Part shown: in pieces, positions 25,063-33,850 of the stretch | Numbering within the stretch: the stretch's first letter is position 1 | Layout of the letters: every line of letters begins with the position of its first letter | Source of the DNA: CAJXVY01 sp965657575 | GTDB taxonomy: Bacteria; Actinomycetota; Actinomycetes; Actinomycetales; Microbacteriaceae | DNA length: 64,000 nucleotides | Assembly: GCA_965657575.1 (NCBI GenBank) | Contig: CBFHOK010000002.1 | Location: 62,001 to 126,000 of the forward strand | Reading direction: 5' to 3' | Made by a program: the position numbers and the translations under genes | Notes under the pieces: model-generated | Database searches by the model: none | What the model saw: the letters and a program-made list of their open reading frames with translations, nothing else | What the model was told of the DNA's origin: nothing

Positions 25063-26357
25063 TATTTGTCTCTCCTGGCTGTGATGGCTTCCCCGTGGGC
25101 TGGTAGACCCTCAGCCGAACTGAAGCTGACTAGTTTTTGCTCAAGATTCAAAAGCTCCTGTTTTGAATAATCGATCACTTGTTGCACCCTCAAAAAGCTC
25201 AATACCCCAAGACCAGAACTGTGTTTTCCCTGACCTCCGGTTGGCAAAACGTGGTTCGATCCTGCCATGTAATCTCCAAGGCTCACCGGTGAATACCCGC
25301 CAATGAACATCGCTCCTGCGTTGGTTATTTGATCTGCGAATCTATTGTTCTCACTGAGCTGAAGACTCAAGTGTTCAGCTGCGTATTCGTTTGCTGCGGT
25401 GACTAGCGAGTGCTCTGCGCTGACAACCAAAATCAGTGACTGCGGACCACCTAGGCTGACTTTCGCCCTATCAGAATTTGCCGTTAGCTCCAGTGTCTTT
25501 TCCAGCTCCGCGTTGACTCGCTCGGCGAAGTTCATGGAGTTTGTAACAAGTACGCAGGCGGCGTTTTCATCGTGTTCTGCCTGGCTTAGAAGATCTGCAG
25601 CAACAAAAGATGGCTCCGCGGAGTCGTCAGCCAAAACCATGATTTCTGTTGGGCCCGCTTCGCTGTCGATCCCGATCAGACCCCTCAGGGCTCTTTTGGC
25701 AGCTGCCAAATAGATATTTCCTGGACCGGTAAACATCCGAAAGGGATTCATCTCCAATGACTCGATGCCAAATGCTGCCGCTGCAACTGCTCCGACGCCA
25801 CCGATTGCATAAACCTCTTCCACGCCCAAAAGCTTTGCTGCAGCTAAAACTTGGACTGCGGGCAATCCATCTGCTTGCGCTGGCGAGAACAGACCGATTC
25901 TTGGAACACCTGCGACCTGGGCTGGAACCACGTTCATAATCACACTCGATGGGTAGACGGCTTTTCCACCTGGTGCATAAACAGCGACCGAGTCGACCGG
26001 AACATATCGTTGAGTAACGCTTGATCCATTGCCAAAACTAGTAGTTACCGACTTTGGCAGGGCATCGCTGCTGGATATTCGAAGACGCTCAATTGACTCG
26101 GTCATAGCCGCCAAAAGCTCCGCGTCTATTTGCTCTAGTGATTCAGACAATTGCTCGGAAGAAATTTTCAACATTGGTGTTTTCACGCCATCGAATTGCT
26201 CAACCTGACGCCTGATTGCCTTCTCGCCATGTTCCTTGACTTCTGCAATCAACGAATTCACATCCTCCATTACGGATTCAATGCTTTGCTCGGCTCTGGG
26301 AAGAATCCGATTTACATCAGTCGGTTTTAGCTCTCCGCTGATTTCAACAATTCGCAA
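25062..26357 (-). CDS. hisD: histidinol dehydrogenase HisD
   Basis: HisD performs the last two steps of histidine synthesis, histidinol to histidine, with NAD and zinc. The 431 residues contain the family signature region VAADLLSQAEHDENAACVL and the segments YVPGGKAVYPSS-like (PVDSVAVYAPGGKAVYPSS), GPGNIYLAAAKRAL and GVLSFLRVQQV. The start is a TTG with AAGG about seven bases upstream. No other his gene is near; hisD-nrdR downstream of dnaE is a familiar actinobacterial neighbourhood. Confidence 0.95.
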   Translation of the reverse strand: MRIVEISGELKPTDVNRILPRAEQSIESVMEDVNSLIAEVKEHGEKAIRRQVEQFDGVKTPMLKISSEQLSESLEQIDAELLAAMTESIERLRISSSDALPKSVTTSFGNGSSVTQRYVPVDSVAVYAPGGKAVYPSSVIMNVVPAQVAGVPRIGLFSPAQADGLPAVQVLAAAKLLGVEEVYAIGGVGAVAAAAFGIESLEMNPFRMFTGPGNIYLAAAKRALRGLIGIDSEAGPTEIMVLADDSAEPSFVAADLLSQAEHDENAACVLVTNSMNFAERVNAELEKTLELTANSDRAKVSLGGPQSLILVVSAEHSLVTAANEYAAEHLSLQLSENNRFADQITNAGAMFIGGYSPVSLGDYMAGSNHVLPTGGQGKHSSGLGVLSFLRVQQVIDYSKQELLNLEQKLVSFSSAEGLPAHGEAITARRDK

Positions 26358-26395
26358 TCTTCAGCCTTTCTTGCTTTTCGTTGTTTGCAATCCCT

Positions 26396-26401
26396 TAACC
26401 T
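26396..26401 (+). promoter_or_regulatory. putative -10 element (TAACCT) of the flavin reductase gene
   Basis: TAACCT ends seven bases before ATG 26409. A TTGCTT at 26371-26376 could be -35 with a 19-base spacer. The complement of the adjoining bases reads TAAGGT, which could serve hisD in the other direction. Confidence 0.35.
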
Positions 26402-26408
26402 TATACGG

Positions 26409-26912
26409 ATGACAAACAAAACTTTGATCGGAGCGGATGCTCTGAAAGCCGCCTTCAGAAGACACGCCTCTGGGATATCGATAATTACCGGAAATGAAAA
26501 CGGGCAGCCTTTTGGTTTCACCGCCTCCAGTGCCACATCTCTGGGTTCCAACCCACCTTTGGTTTCTCTGAATATTGCTCAAGGATCATCTAGCTACCCG
26601 CTGATGACCAAGGGAAGGCTATTGGGTTTGCATGTCTTGGGTTCAGAAAACCTAGGGCTTGCTCAACAAATGGCTGGGGACAAAGAAAAAAGGTTTTCAA
26701 GCGAATACCAACTAATGACTGAAGAAGTCCCCGTATTTGAGGATGCTAGTGCAGTTTTGTTCATCCGAATTCGGCAAGTCATTGACGTTGAAAAAAACGC
26801 AGTAGTGATCTGTGATGTCGAGTCTGGAATTGAACTTATTGAGCAGTCACCAATTACCTATTACCAGCGTGGTTACCACCAAATAGGTGAACGTCTAGCG
26901 GACAACTTCTAA
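26409..26912 (+). CDS. flavin reductase family protein
   Basis: About 167 residues of the split-barrel FMN-binding flavin reductase type, with FRRHASGISIITG near the start, FTASSATSLGSNPPLVSLNI, and a C-terminal TYYQRGYHQIGERL. Such proteins reduce free flavin with NAD(P)H or act as partners of monooxygenases; no partner is visible. ATG 26409 is preceded by TAACCT (26396-26401) at seven bases, so I prefer it to TTG 26385. The 3' end overlaps dnaE by 4 bases, convergently. Confidence 0.85.
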   Translation: MTNKTLIGADALKAAFRRHASGISIITGNENGQPFGFTASSATSLGSNPPLVSLNIAQGSSSYPLMTKGRLLGLHVLGSENLGLAQQMAGDKEKRFSSEYQLMTEEVPVFEDASAVLFIRIRQVIDVEKNAVVICDVESGIELIEQSPITYYQRGYHQIGERLADNF

Positions 26913-29900
26913 CTGATACTCTCAGCTCCCAAAAGTTGCTTGACCTCTCCAAATAATTCCGGGCACACCTGAACTCGATTCGGAAGAACAAAATGCCTAT
27001 CGCCATCGGCACCCGTTAGCTTCAACTGGACTTCAACTGGACCTTGATAGGTTTCCAATATTTCTCTGAGTTGATCCATTCGCTGCTTGGTTGCCAAGCT
27101 GTCGCGGATGTTGAGTGTCACCACTCCCCCATCATCACGACTTGCGTCAATGATTTCCATTGATATCGCAGATGCAGATATGCCGTCGTCTCTTCTAGAG
27201 ATACGGACCCTAACTGATACCGTTTGGTCAGGAATTAGTTGCTCTTTATATTGCGCGTAGGTCTTTCCCATGAACATCACTTGAATCTCACCGCTAAAGT
27301 CCTCAACACTGACTGCGGCATAAGGATTGCCGCTGTTTCTGGCAATCCTGTGATTGACGCCTGTTATCAATCCAGCAAGGGTAAGCATCTCGCCATCGGG
27401 CACCTCTGAACGAGCCAGCAGTTGCGCAATGCTTGAATCACTGTTGCGACCAAGAACGGCCTCCTGGCCGCTCAGCGGGTGGTCACTGACGTACAGACCA
27501 AGCATTTCTCGTTCGTGAGCTAACTTGTCGCGCTTTGTCCACTCTGGAAGATCAGGGATATTGATTGAGGTTGTGTCCTCTTCCAGCGAACCAAACAGAT
27601 CCATCTGTCCCAAGGATTCGTTTTTCTTAGTGACACTGGCCGCATCCACCGCATCCTCGTGGATTGCCATGAGCGCTCTTCGGTTATGACCCATTGAGTC
27701 AAACGCTCCCGCCTTAATTAGCGCCTCAACCACTCTTTTAGTGCAGGCCTGAGCACTTGCCTTCGCGATGAAATCATTGAAATCTTTAAACGCACCTTTT
27801 TGCTCACGGGCTTCGATGATCGCGCTGACAACATTTTTTCCAACGTTTCTAATAGCCCCCAGCCCAAAACGAATATCTTCCCCAGCCGCTGCAAACACCC
27901 CGATTGATTCATTAACATCGGGAGCCAAAACCTGAATACCCATTCGCCGACATTCGTTGAGATAAATCGCCAACCTGTCTTTGGAATCACCGATGCTTGT
28001 CAGTAGGGCGGCCATGTATTCGGCTGGATAGTTAGCTTTGAGATAGGCAGTCCAGAAGCTTAGGACTCCATAGCCGGCGCTGTGAGCTTTGTTGAAGGCA
28101 TAATCGGCAAAGGGTAGCAAAGTGTCCCACAGCGCCTTCACGGCAGCCTCAGAAAAGCCCTTAGCTTTCATTCCGTCACTGAATCCAGCAAACTGTTTTG
28201 CTAGCTCTTCTGGTTTTTTCTTACCCATGGCGCGTCTCAAAAGGTCTGCTTGCCCCAGTGTGTAGCCGGCCACCTTCTGGGCAACCGCCATTACCTGCTC
28301 CTGATAAACAATCAACCCATAGGTCGGGCCCAGAATCTCCTGCAACGGCTCTTCCAATTCCGGATGAATGCTCTCTGGCTGCTGAAGACCGTTTTTACGC
28401 TGGGCGTAGTTCGTATGCGAATTCATACCCATTGGTCCAGGCCTATACAAGGCACCAACAGCGGATATGTGCTCAAACTCGCTCGGTTTCAACAACCTCA
28501 GCAGGCTTCGCATGTTGTCACTATCAAGCTGGAAGACACCTAAGGTGTCTCCTCTGGATAAGAGCTCGTATGTCTTTTTATCGCTGTTCATATCCAGCGT
28601 CTCTAAAACAACCTCTTCGCCTCGATTTCGCTTGATGTTTTCAAGTGCATCATCGATTACCGTGAGATTACGAAGACCGAGGAAGTCCATTTTCAACAAA
28701 CCGAGTTCTTCACACGGCGGCTGGTCAAATTGGGTGATTATTGCCCCGTCATCCTCGCGCTTCATGATCGGGATTGCATCAGTCAGTGGGACGGCAGACA
28801 TAATCACCCCAGCCGCGTGAACGCCCCACTGTCTCTTTAGTGATTCAAGGCCCTGTGCTAACTCAAAAATCCTCTTTGAGTCTTCGTCGGTTGAAATCAG
28901 CTCCCTAAATTCAGCAGCTTCGCTATAGCGTTCGCTTTCCTTGTTATGTGTATCACTGAGACTTGCATCACGACCTAGGACCATCGGCGGCATTGCTTTG
29001 GTGAGCTTTTCACCTGCGGAATAAGGAAGTGCTAACACCCTGGCGGCATCTTTCAGTGCCTGCTTTGCCTTGATGGTTCCGTATGTGACAATCTGCGCGA
29101 CTCGGTCTGCACCGTATTTTTCAGTGACGTATCGAATAACCTCTGGCCTTCTTCGATCGTCGAAATCGACATCGATATCCGGCATTGAGACACGCTCCGG
29201 GTTCAAAAATCGCTCAAAAATCAAATCGTGCTCAAGTGGATCCAACTCAGTTATTCCAAGAGCGTAGGAAACAATTGATGCCGCCGCACTCCCTCGACCG
29301 GGTCCAACACGAATTCCCTGTTCCCTTGCCCATGCGATGAAGTCGCTAACGACCAGGAAATATCCCGGGAAACCCATGTTCAAAATCACGTCGATTTCGT
29401 ATTCGGCTTGTTTTCTAGCATCCTCTGGGATGATTCCGTTGTAGCGGTTATTCATCCCCTTCCAAACCTCTTTTTCAAACCAACTGGCTTCGGTTTCGTC
29501 CTCAGGTGTTGGGAACCTGGGCATTAGGTCACGCTTTTCAAAGCTCACCTCACAGCGCTCAGCAACCAGCAGGGTATTGTCACAAGCCTCTGGATAATCG
29601 CTAAACAGCTCACGCATCTCGGCAGCTGATTTCAGGTAAAACTCCTGAGAGTCGAACTTGAACCTATTTGGGTCATAAAGATTTGACCCAGACTGAACGC
29701 TGAGCAAAGCTTCTTGCGCTTCCCAGTCATCTTTTTTGGTGTAATGAAGGTCATTTGTTGCCAAAAGTGGGATATTCATATCCTTGGCAAGTTTGATCAA
29801 ATCCGACATCACTCTTTTTTCGATGTCGATACCGTGATCCATCAGTTCGATGAAGTAATTTTCAGGTCCTAGAGCATCGCGCATCCTGGCCGCTGCTTCG

Positions 29901-30412
29901 CGAGCCTCATCGTATTGACCGAGTCTAAGCCTGGTTTGCACCTCGCCACTGGCACACCCGCTCGTGCCAATTAGACCCTTGCCATACTGGTCTATTAGTT
30001 CCATATCAATACGCGGTTTGAAATAAAAACCGTCCAGCGAAGCCTGCGAGCTCATTCTGAAGAGGTTCTGCATCGATTGATTGTCTGTGCTCAGAAGTGT
30101 CATGTGGGTATAGGCACCGCTGGCGCTGACGTCGTCCTGGCCACCCTCAGCCCACTTAACCCGCTTTTTCTCTTTTCGACTGCCCGTACCCGGAGTCATA
30201 TAAGCCTCAAGACCAATGATTGGCTTTATGCCAGCAGCAGTTGACTGCTTCCAAAATTCATAGGCGCCGAAGTTATTTCCGTGATCGGTTATCGCAATTG
30301 CCGGCATTCCCTGTTCGGCAGCATCGTTGACCAGTTCACCAATTCGGGCCGCACCATCAAGCATTGAATACTCAGTATGGCAGTGGAGGTGGACAAAACT
30401 ATCTTTGCTCAC
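26909..30412 (-). CDS. dnaE: DNA polymerase III alpha subunit DnaE
   Basis: This is the replicative polymerase, 1167 residues of the DnaE1 type. An intact PHP domain opens the protein (VHLHCHTEYSMLDGAARIGE), with its metal-binding residues apparently retained as in proofreading actinobacterial DnaE1. The polymerase core follows with catalytic aspartates in MPDIDVDFDDRRR (around residue 413), RQWGVHAAGVIMS and the YNKAHSAGYG-like segment, then an OB-fold near 1010-1080. GTG 30412 has GGAGG four bases upstream. It ends the long division/lsp cluster. Confidence 0.97.
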   Translation of the reverse strand: MSKDSFVHLHCHTEYSMLDGAARIGELVNDAAEQGMPAIAITDHGNNFGAYEFWKQSTAAGIKPIIGLEAYMTPGTGSRKEKKRVKWAEGGQDDVSASGAYTHMTLLSTDNQSMQNLFRMSSQASLDGFYFKPRIDMELIDQYGKGLIGTSGCASGEVQTRLRLGQYDEAREAAARMRDALGPENYFIELMDHGIDIEKRVMSDLIKLAKDMNIPLLATNDLHYTKKDDWEAQEALLSVQSGSNLYDPNRFKFDSQEFYLKSAAEMRELFSDYPEACDNTLLVAERCEVSFEKRDLMPRFPTPEDETEASWFEKEVWKGMNNRYNGIIPEDARKQAEYEIDVILNMGFPGYFLVVSDFIAWAREQGIRVGPGRGSAAASIVSYALGITELDPLEHDLIFERFLNPERVSMPDIDVDFDDRRRPEVIRYVTEKYGADRVAQIVTYGTIKAKQALKDAARVLALPYSAGEKLTKAMPPMVLGRDASLSDTHNKESERYSEAAEFRELISTDEDSKRIFELAQGLESLKRQWGVHAAGVIMSAVPLTDAIPIMKREDDGAIITQFDQPPCEELGLLKMDFLGLRNLTVIDDALENIKRNRGEEVVLETLDMNSDKKTYELLSRGDTLGVFQLDSDNMRSLLRLLKPSEFEHISAVGALYRPGPMGMNSHTNYAQRKNGLQQPESIHPELEEPLQEILGPTYGLIVYQEQVMAVAQKVAGYTLGQADLLRRAMGKKKPEELAKQFAGFSDGMKAKGFSEAAVKALWDTLLPFADYAFNKAHSAGYGVLSFWTAYLKANYPAEYMAALLTSIGDSKDRLAIYLNECRRMGIQVLAPDVNESIGVFAAAGEDIRFGLGAIRNVGKNVVSAIIEAREQKGAFKDFNDFIAKASAQACTKRVVEALIKAGAFDSMGHNRRALMAIHEDAVDAASVTKKNESLGQMDLFGSLEEDTTSINIPDLPEWTKRDKLAHEREMLGLYVSDHPLSGQEAVLGRNSDSSIAQLLARSEVPDGEMLTLAGLITGVNHRIARNSGNPYAAVSVEDFSGEIQVMFMGKTYAQYKEQLIPDQTVSVRVRISRRDDGISASAISMEIIDASRDDGGVVTLNIRDSLATKQRMDQLREILETYQGPVEVQLKLTGADGDRHFVLPNRVQVCPELFGEVKQLLGAESIS

Positions 30413-30478
30413 TTCACCTCCAATTCGTAAGCTCTAATCTAAATCAGTCTTGGACACCTTTTGGTCTCCACGCCCAAA

Positions 30479-31405
30479 CTAACCAAAACTGATGCCGGTG
30501 GTTCTCAAAATATTTAGCGCTTGAGACAAATCCTCCGGATACTCACTCTGAAATGTCACCTGTTCACCGGTTGCGGGATGTTTGAAGGACAGTTCTTTGG
30601 CATGTAGCCACTGCCTGCTAAGCCCCAGCAGGGAAGCTATTTTTGGATTTGCTCCATAAAGGTCATCGCCAACCAACGGATGCCTGAAAGCATCGAAATG
30701 AACTCTGATCTGATGAGTCCTGCCGGTTTCTAAACCAACACTTACCAAAGTCGCACCCGGAAAAACCTCGAGGGTGTCGAAGTGGGTGATGGACGGTTTG
30801 CCATCGGCCGCAACTCGAAATTTGTAATCGTGCTTTGTGGATCTGCCGATTGGTGAGTCGATGGTTCCACTCGATGGATCCAGATGACCCTGAACGATAG
30901 CGTGGTAGGTCTTTTTGACCTGTCGATCTCTAAACATTTGTTTGAGCGTGCTGTAGGAGCTCTCTGTTTTTGCAAGAGTCATCAACCCGCTGGTTCCGAC
31001 ATCCAGTCTCTGCACTATCCCCTGACGCTCAGCTGCACCACTGGTTGTAAGTTGGATACCTCGACTCAGCAAAATCTCGGGAACACTTGCTCCGTCGAAG
31101 CCAACTGTTGGATGAGAGACAACGCCTGCGGGTTTGTCAATTACGACAATGGACTCATCTTCAAAGACAATTTTCATTCGATTGTCCTCTGTCGGTTTTA
31201 GTTCAATTGGCTTTTGCTCAACGAGATTAATTTCAACTAACTGGTTGGCTTTGAGTCTTTGCGATTTCTCACAGATCTTTCCATCAACTATCACTCCGCC
31301 GGCATTGATTGCATCAGTCAGCTTCGCTCTGGATATCCCGGTGATTTTGGCAAGACCGCTATCTGCTCTTTGGCCATCAAGTTCCTCAGGGACAGTAAAG
31401 ATCAC
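30479..31405 (-). CDS. RluA-family pseudouridine synthase
   Basis: An S4-like domain at the N-terminus (about residues 1-65, RADSGLAKITGISRAKL) precedes a pseudouridine synthase domain with the catalytic aspartate in VQRLDVGTSGLMTLAK and the motif GLETGRTHQIRVHF. This is the RluD/RluA arrangement, acting on 23S rRNA or tRNA uridines; the exact target is not decidable. Its GTG overlaps the lspA stop (GTGA). The lspA-rluA-dnaE order is common in actinobacteria. Confidence 0.93.
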   Translation of the reverse strand: MIFTVPEELDGQRADSGLAKITGISRAKLTDAINAGGVIVDGKICEKSQRLKANQLVEINLVEQKPIELKPTEDNRMKIVFEDESIVVIDKPAGVVSHPTVGFDGASVPEILLSRGIQLTTSGAAERQGIVQRLDVGTSGLMTLAKTESSYSTLKQMFRDRQVKKTYHAIVQGHLDPSSGTIDSPIGRSTKHDYKFRVAADGKPSITHFDTLEVFPGATLVSVGLETGRTHQIRVHFDAFRHPLVGDDLYGANPKIASLLGLSRQWLHAKELSFKHPATGEQVTFQSEYPEDLSQALNILRTTGISFG

Positions 31406-31887
31406 TTACCGCCACCCAATTCGTCTCCCCTGAAGGTTCTTAGAAGGGCTAGCGAGACACCAATCACCACAAAAGAATCGGCAAGATTGAATATTGGAAA
31501 GTTGAACGGTATTTGCAAAAAATCAACAACGTGACCATTTGCAAATGCTGGCTCCCTAAATAGCCTGTCAATCAGGTTTCCGGTAGCGCCGCCTAAAACA
31601 AAACCTGAAATGATCAGCCATATAAGAGTTTTACTCTTGGGTCCAAACCAAATCAGTGCCAAAACAGCAATTGAGCTGATGATTGTCAGTGGCCAGGTGG
31701 CGCCCACACCCAAGGAAAAGGCTGCCGAGTCGTTATAGACAAGGGTGAACCTAAGGAGATCCCCGATGATGCTTATCGACTCTCCGCGATCAAGCGTGGC
31801 TTCGATGGCGAATTTTGACAACTGATCCAAAAAGACCAGAAAAAGTGCAATACCTAATACTAAGTAGGTATTACTCCGCGTCCGCAT
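31402..31887 (-). CDS. lspA: lipoprotein signal peptidase LspA
   Basis: LspA cleaves the signal peptide of diacylated prolipoproteins. The 161 residues show four membrane helices and the two catalytic aspartates in GNLIDR and FNLADS. Likely substrates in this window are CtaC and the FKBP lipoprotein, with lnt acting next. The ATG lies inside the divIVA reading frame, overlapping its end by 17 bases. Confidence 0.95.
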   Translation of the reverse strand: MRTRSNTYLVLGIALFLVFLDQLSKFAIEATLDRGESISIIGDLLRFTLVYNDSAAFSLGVGATWPLTIISSIAVLALIWFGPKSKTLIWLIISGFVLGGATGNLIDRLFREPAFANGHVVDFLQIPFNFPIFNLADSFVVIGVSLALLRTFRGDELGGGK

Positions 31888-32413
31888 TATCCGACTGAAC
31901 TGCCGCCTTTACATCCAAGGTGGACAACTGCCCCTCGATGTATTCTCTGAGCTCTCTGCGATAGCGAGTCTCAAATTCCTTTAGCTCGCGAATTTCGCTT
32001 TCAATCGTGGAGCGGTCTGTCTCAAGCTTTGCAAGCTCCTGCCTCACCTGAGTCTCTGCCTCACGAACCAATCGATTCGCGGTTTCCTGACCCTCATTGA
32101 CTAGCTCGTCGCGCTTAGCAACACCCTCGCTGACGTGCTGTTCGTGAAGCTTGCGAGCAAGGGCTAGCAGGTTATGGCTGGACTCTTCAGGAGACTGGTC
32201 AGTTGAACTGGTCTCAATCTTTGGTGGTTGATACTCTGCAACCGGAGCTGGAACGGCGCCCCCTGAACGGAGCTCTTCGTTTTCCTTGGTTAGTCGACGC
32301 ATCTCCTCGACAACCTCGTCAAGGAAATCATCGACCTCATCCTGGTCGTATCCGTCACGGAATTTGGTGGTTGTAAATCTCTTGCTCACCACATCTTCTG
32401 GTGTCAGTGCCAT
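31871..32413 (-). CDS. divIVA: DivIVA/Wag31 polar growth protein
   Basis: DivIVA marks curved membrane at the poles and organises polar wall growth in actinobacteria. The N-terminal membrane-binding domain is clear (MALTPEDVVSKRF, then FRDGYDQDEVDDFLDEVVEEMRRL), followed by a variable linker and a long coiled coil (about residues 85-165). At 180 residues it is shorter than mycobacterial Wag31. GAGG lies five bases before the ATG, and TAAACT at 32449-32454 could be a -10, so it may have its own promoter within the cluster. Confidence 0.93.
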   Translation of the reverse strand: MALTPEDVVSKRFTTTKFRDGYDQDEVDDFLDEVVEEMRRLTKENEELRSGGAVPAPVAEYQPPKIETSSTDQSPEESSHNLLALARKLHEQHVSEGVAKRDELVNEGQETANRLVREAETQVRQELAKLETDRSTIESEIRELKEFETRYRRELREYIEGQLSTLDVKAAVQSDNADAE

Positions 32414-32464
32414 AAAAGCCTCACTACTTTCTTAGAACTCAAAGTTCCAGTTTAGAAGTTTAAA

Positions 32465-32755
32465 TCAAATTAAGAAACCCGACAGTATTGCCTGCAGAAT
32501 GTTGATTCCGATCAATACAAAAATGAATGCGAAGTCGAGTGAGATTCCACCCAACCTAAGGGGCGGGATAAAGCGCCTAATGAACCGAAGCGGCGGATCT
32601 GTGAGGGTGTAGACGACTTCCAAGATTGGAACAAGAATTCCAGACGGACGCCACCCTCTGGAGAAGCTCATCACAAGGTCTGCGATCAGGCGAATAATCA
32701 AAACCCACCAGTAGATGTCAAGTGCGAGTAGAACTAAAGCTAGTAAAAAATCCAT
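32465..32755 (-). CDS. YggT-family membrane protein
   Basis: The 96 residues have two hydrophobic helices with the family motif YTLTDPPLRFIRRFIPPLRLGGISLDF in the loop between them. The family is linked to division genes in Gram-positives, usually between sepF and divIVA as here, and is thought to aid envelope or septum function. It directly follows the sepF stop. Confidence 0.88.
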   Translation of the reverse strand: MDFLLALVLLALDIYWWVLIIRLIADLVMSFSRGWRPSGILVPILEVVYTLTDPPLRFIRRFIPPLRLGGISLDFAFIFVLIGINILQAILSGFLI

Positions 32756-33157
32756 TTATCCTAGGAGCTCTTCTTCATTCTCATTGGGCTCGTCGCCATG
32801 GTTTACATTGACATTTGTTGGGCTAAGCACAAAAACCTTTGGGGTGACTCGCTTTAGGTGACCTTCCAAACCAGCCTTCAGGCCCAACATGAAATCTAAA
32901 ATTCGCTTTGCATCGCTCTCGCTCATCTCGCCGATATTGACGATCACCGGAACTCCCTGCCTGAAAACTTCGGCAATGTCGTTAGCATCCGAGTATGCCT
33001 TGGCTTCTATTGTGTAAATATCACTCATGTCACCACTCGACTTTCTCACAGGCTTCGACGGCTGTGGCTTTGGCCTAGAGGTGACCTGCTCAGGTTTCGC
33101 TTGATTTTCGGACTGTGAAAAGCCTAGAAATCCCATAAAGCTATCCCATGCACCCAT
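32756..33157 (-). CDS. sepF: cell division protein SepF
   Basis: SepF anchors FtsZ to the membrane and is the main FtsZ tether in actinobacteria, which lack FtsA. A short N-terminal amphipathic region (MGAWDSFMGFLGF) is followed by a disordered linker and the DUF552/SepF core (about residues 45-125, with VIVNIGEMSESDAKRILDF). AGGAGG lies four bases before the ATG. It lies just downstream of ftsZ-yggS. The FtsZ C-terminus in this window carries the matching tail. Confidence 0.93.
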   Translation of the reverse strand: MGAWDSFMGFLGFSQSENQAKPEQVTSRPKPQPSKPVRKSSGDMSDIYTIEAKAYSDANDIAEVFRQGVPVIVNIGEMSESDAKRILDFMLGLKAGLEGHLKRVTPKVFVLSPTNVNVNHGDEPNENEEELLG

Positions 33158-33190
33158 TTATCCTCCTAGTTCCTTACAAGGTTATTGCCT

Positions 33191-33850
33191 TCAGTGACTG
33201 TTGCCAGTAATTAGGCTCCCAATCCTCAGGTGTGTCGCCCCATAAGCAATTGCTTGCTCAAAATCACCACTCATCCCGGCTGAGATTTTATTTGCCAATG
33301 GCTCAATCTCCTGCAGTTTCTGACTTGCCAGAGCCACTCTTTCAAATTCTCTTTCAGGTTCAACATCCAGTCCACCAACCGCCATAACACCGACAAGCTT
33401 CAGCGTTTTCACCCCCAAAACACTTTCTGCAAACTGTTGAAGATCGCCTGGATTAATGCCACCGCGGTTTGGGTCATCCGTTAGGTTCATCTGAATAAAC
33501 ACCTCTAACTCAGCCTCTCGCTTGGCCAGCTCCTTTAAGAGTGAAGGCCTGTCAAGCGAATGAAGTACTGATGCGTATTGCAAAACTGAACGAACTTTAT
33601 TTGACTGCAATTGGCCGATGAAGTGCCATCGATAGTCATTAGTTTCAGGGGTGAAATCTGCCGCCTTGGCCGATGCTTCTTGATCTCGATTTTCGCCAAA
33701 ATCTCGTTCTCCGAGTTGATAAAGGTCGTCAACCATTCCCACGGGGTGGTTTTTTGTAACAACAACTAGAGTGGGCTCCGGGCGGCTATTAGCTATTGAC
33801 GCCTCGGTGATTCGAGACCTGACAGAAGATAATCGCTCCGCTAAGTTCAA
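33191..33850 (-). CDS. YggS-family pyridoxal-phosphate homeostasis protein
   Basis: The 219 residues form the PLP-binding barrel of the YggS/PROSC family: the PLP lysine in LVVVTKNHPV, then FGENRDQEA, WHFIGQLQSNKVRS, HSLDRPSL and the C-terminal MSGDFEQAIAYGATHLRIGSLI. It keeps PLP pools balanced and has no known catalytic reaction. It is conserved between ftsZ and sepF in Gram-positive bacteria. Its TTG start overlaps the ftsZ stop. Confidence 0.93.
   Translation of the reverse strand: MNLAERLSSVRSRITEASIANSRPEPTLVVVTKNHPVGMVDDLYQLGERDFGENRDQEASAKAADFTPETNDYRWHFIGQLQSNKVRSVLQYASVLHSLDRPSLLKELAKREAELEVFIQMNLTDDPNRGGINPGDLQQFAESVLGVKTLKLVGVMAVGGLDVEPEREFERVALASQKLQEIEPLANKISAGMSGDFEQAIAYGATHLRIGSLITGNSH

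Noticed and set aside
28198..28820. Open frames antisense to dnaE
   Set aside because: They mirror a conserved polymerase region and have composition unlike real proteins of the window.
30413..30478. Hairpin between the RluA-type gene and dnaE as a terminator
   Set aside because: The seven-base stem has a central mismatch and no T-run follows on the minus strand.
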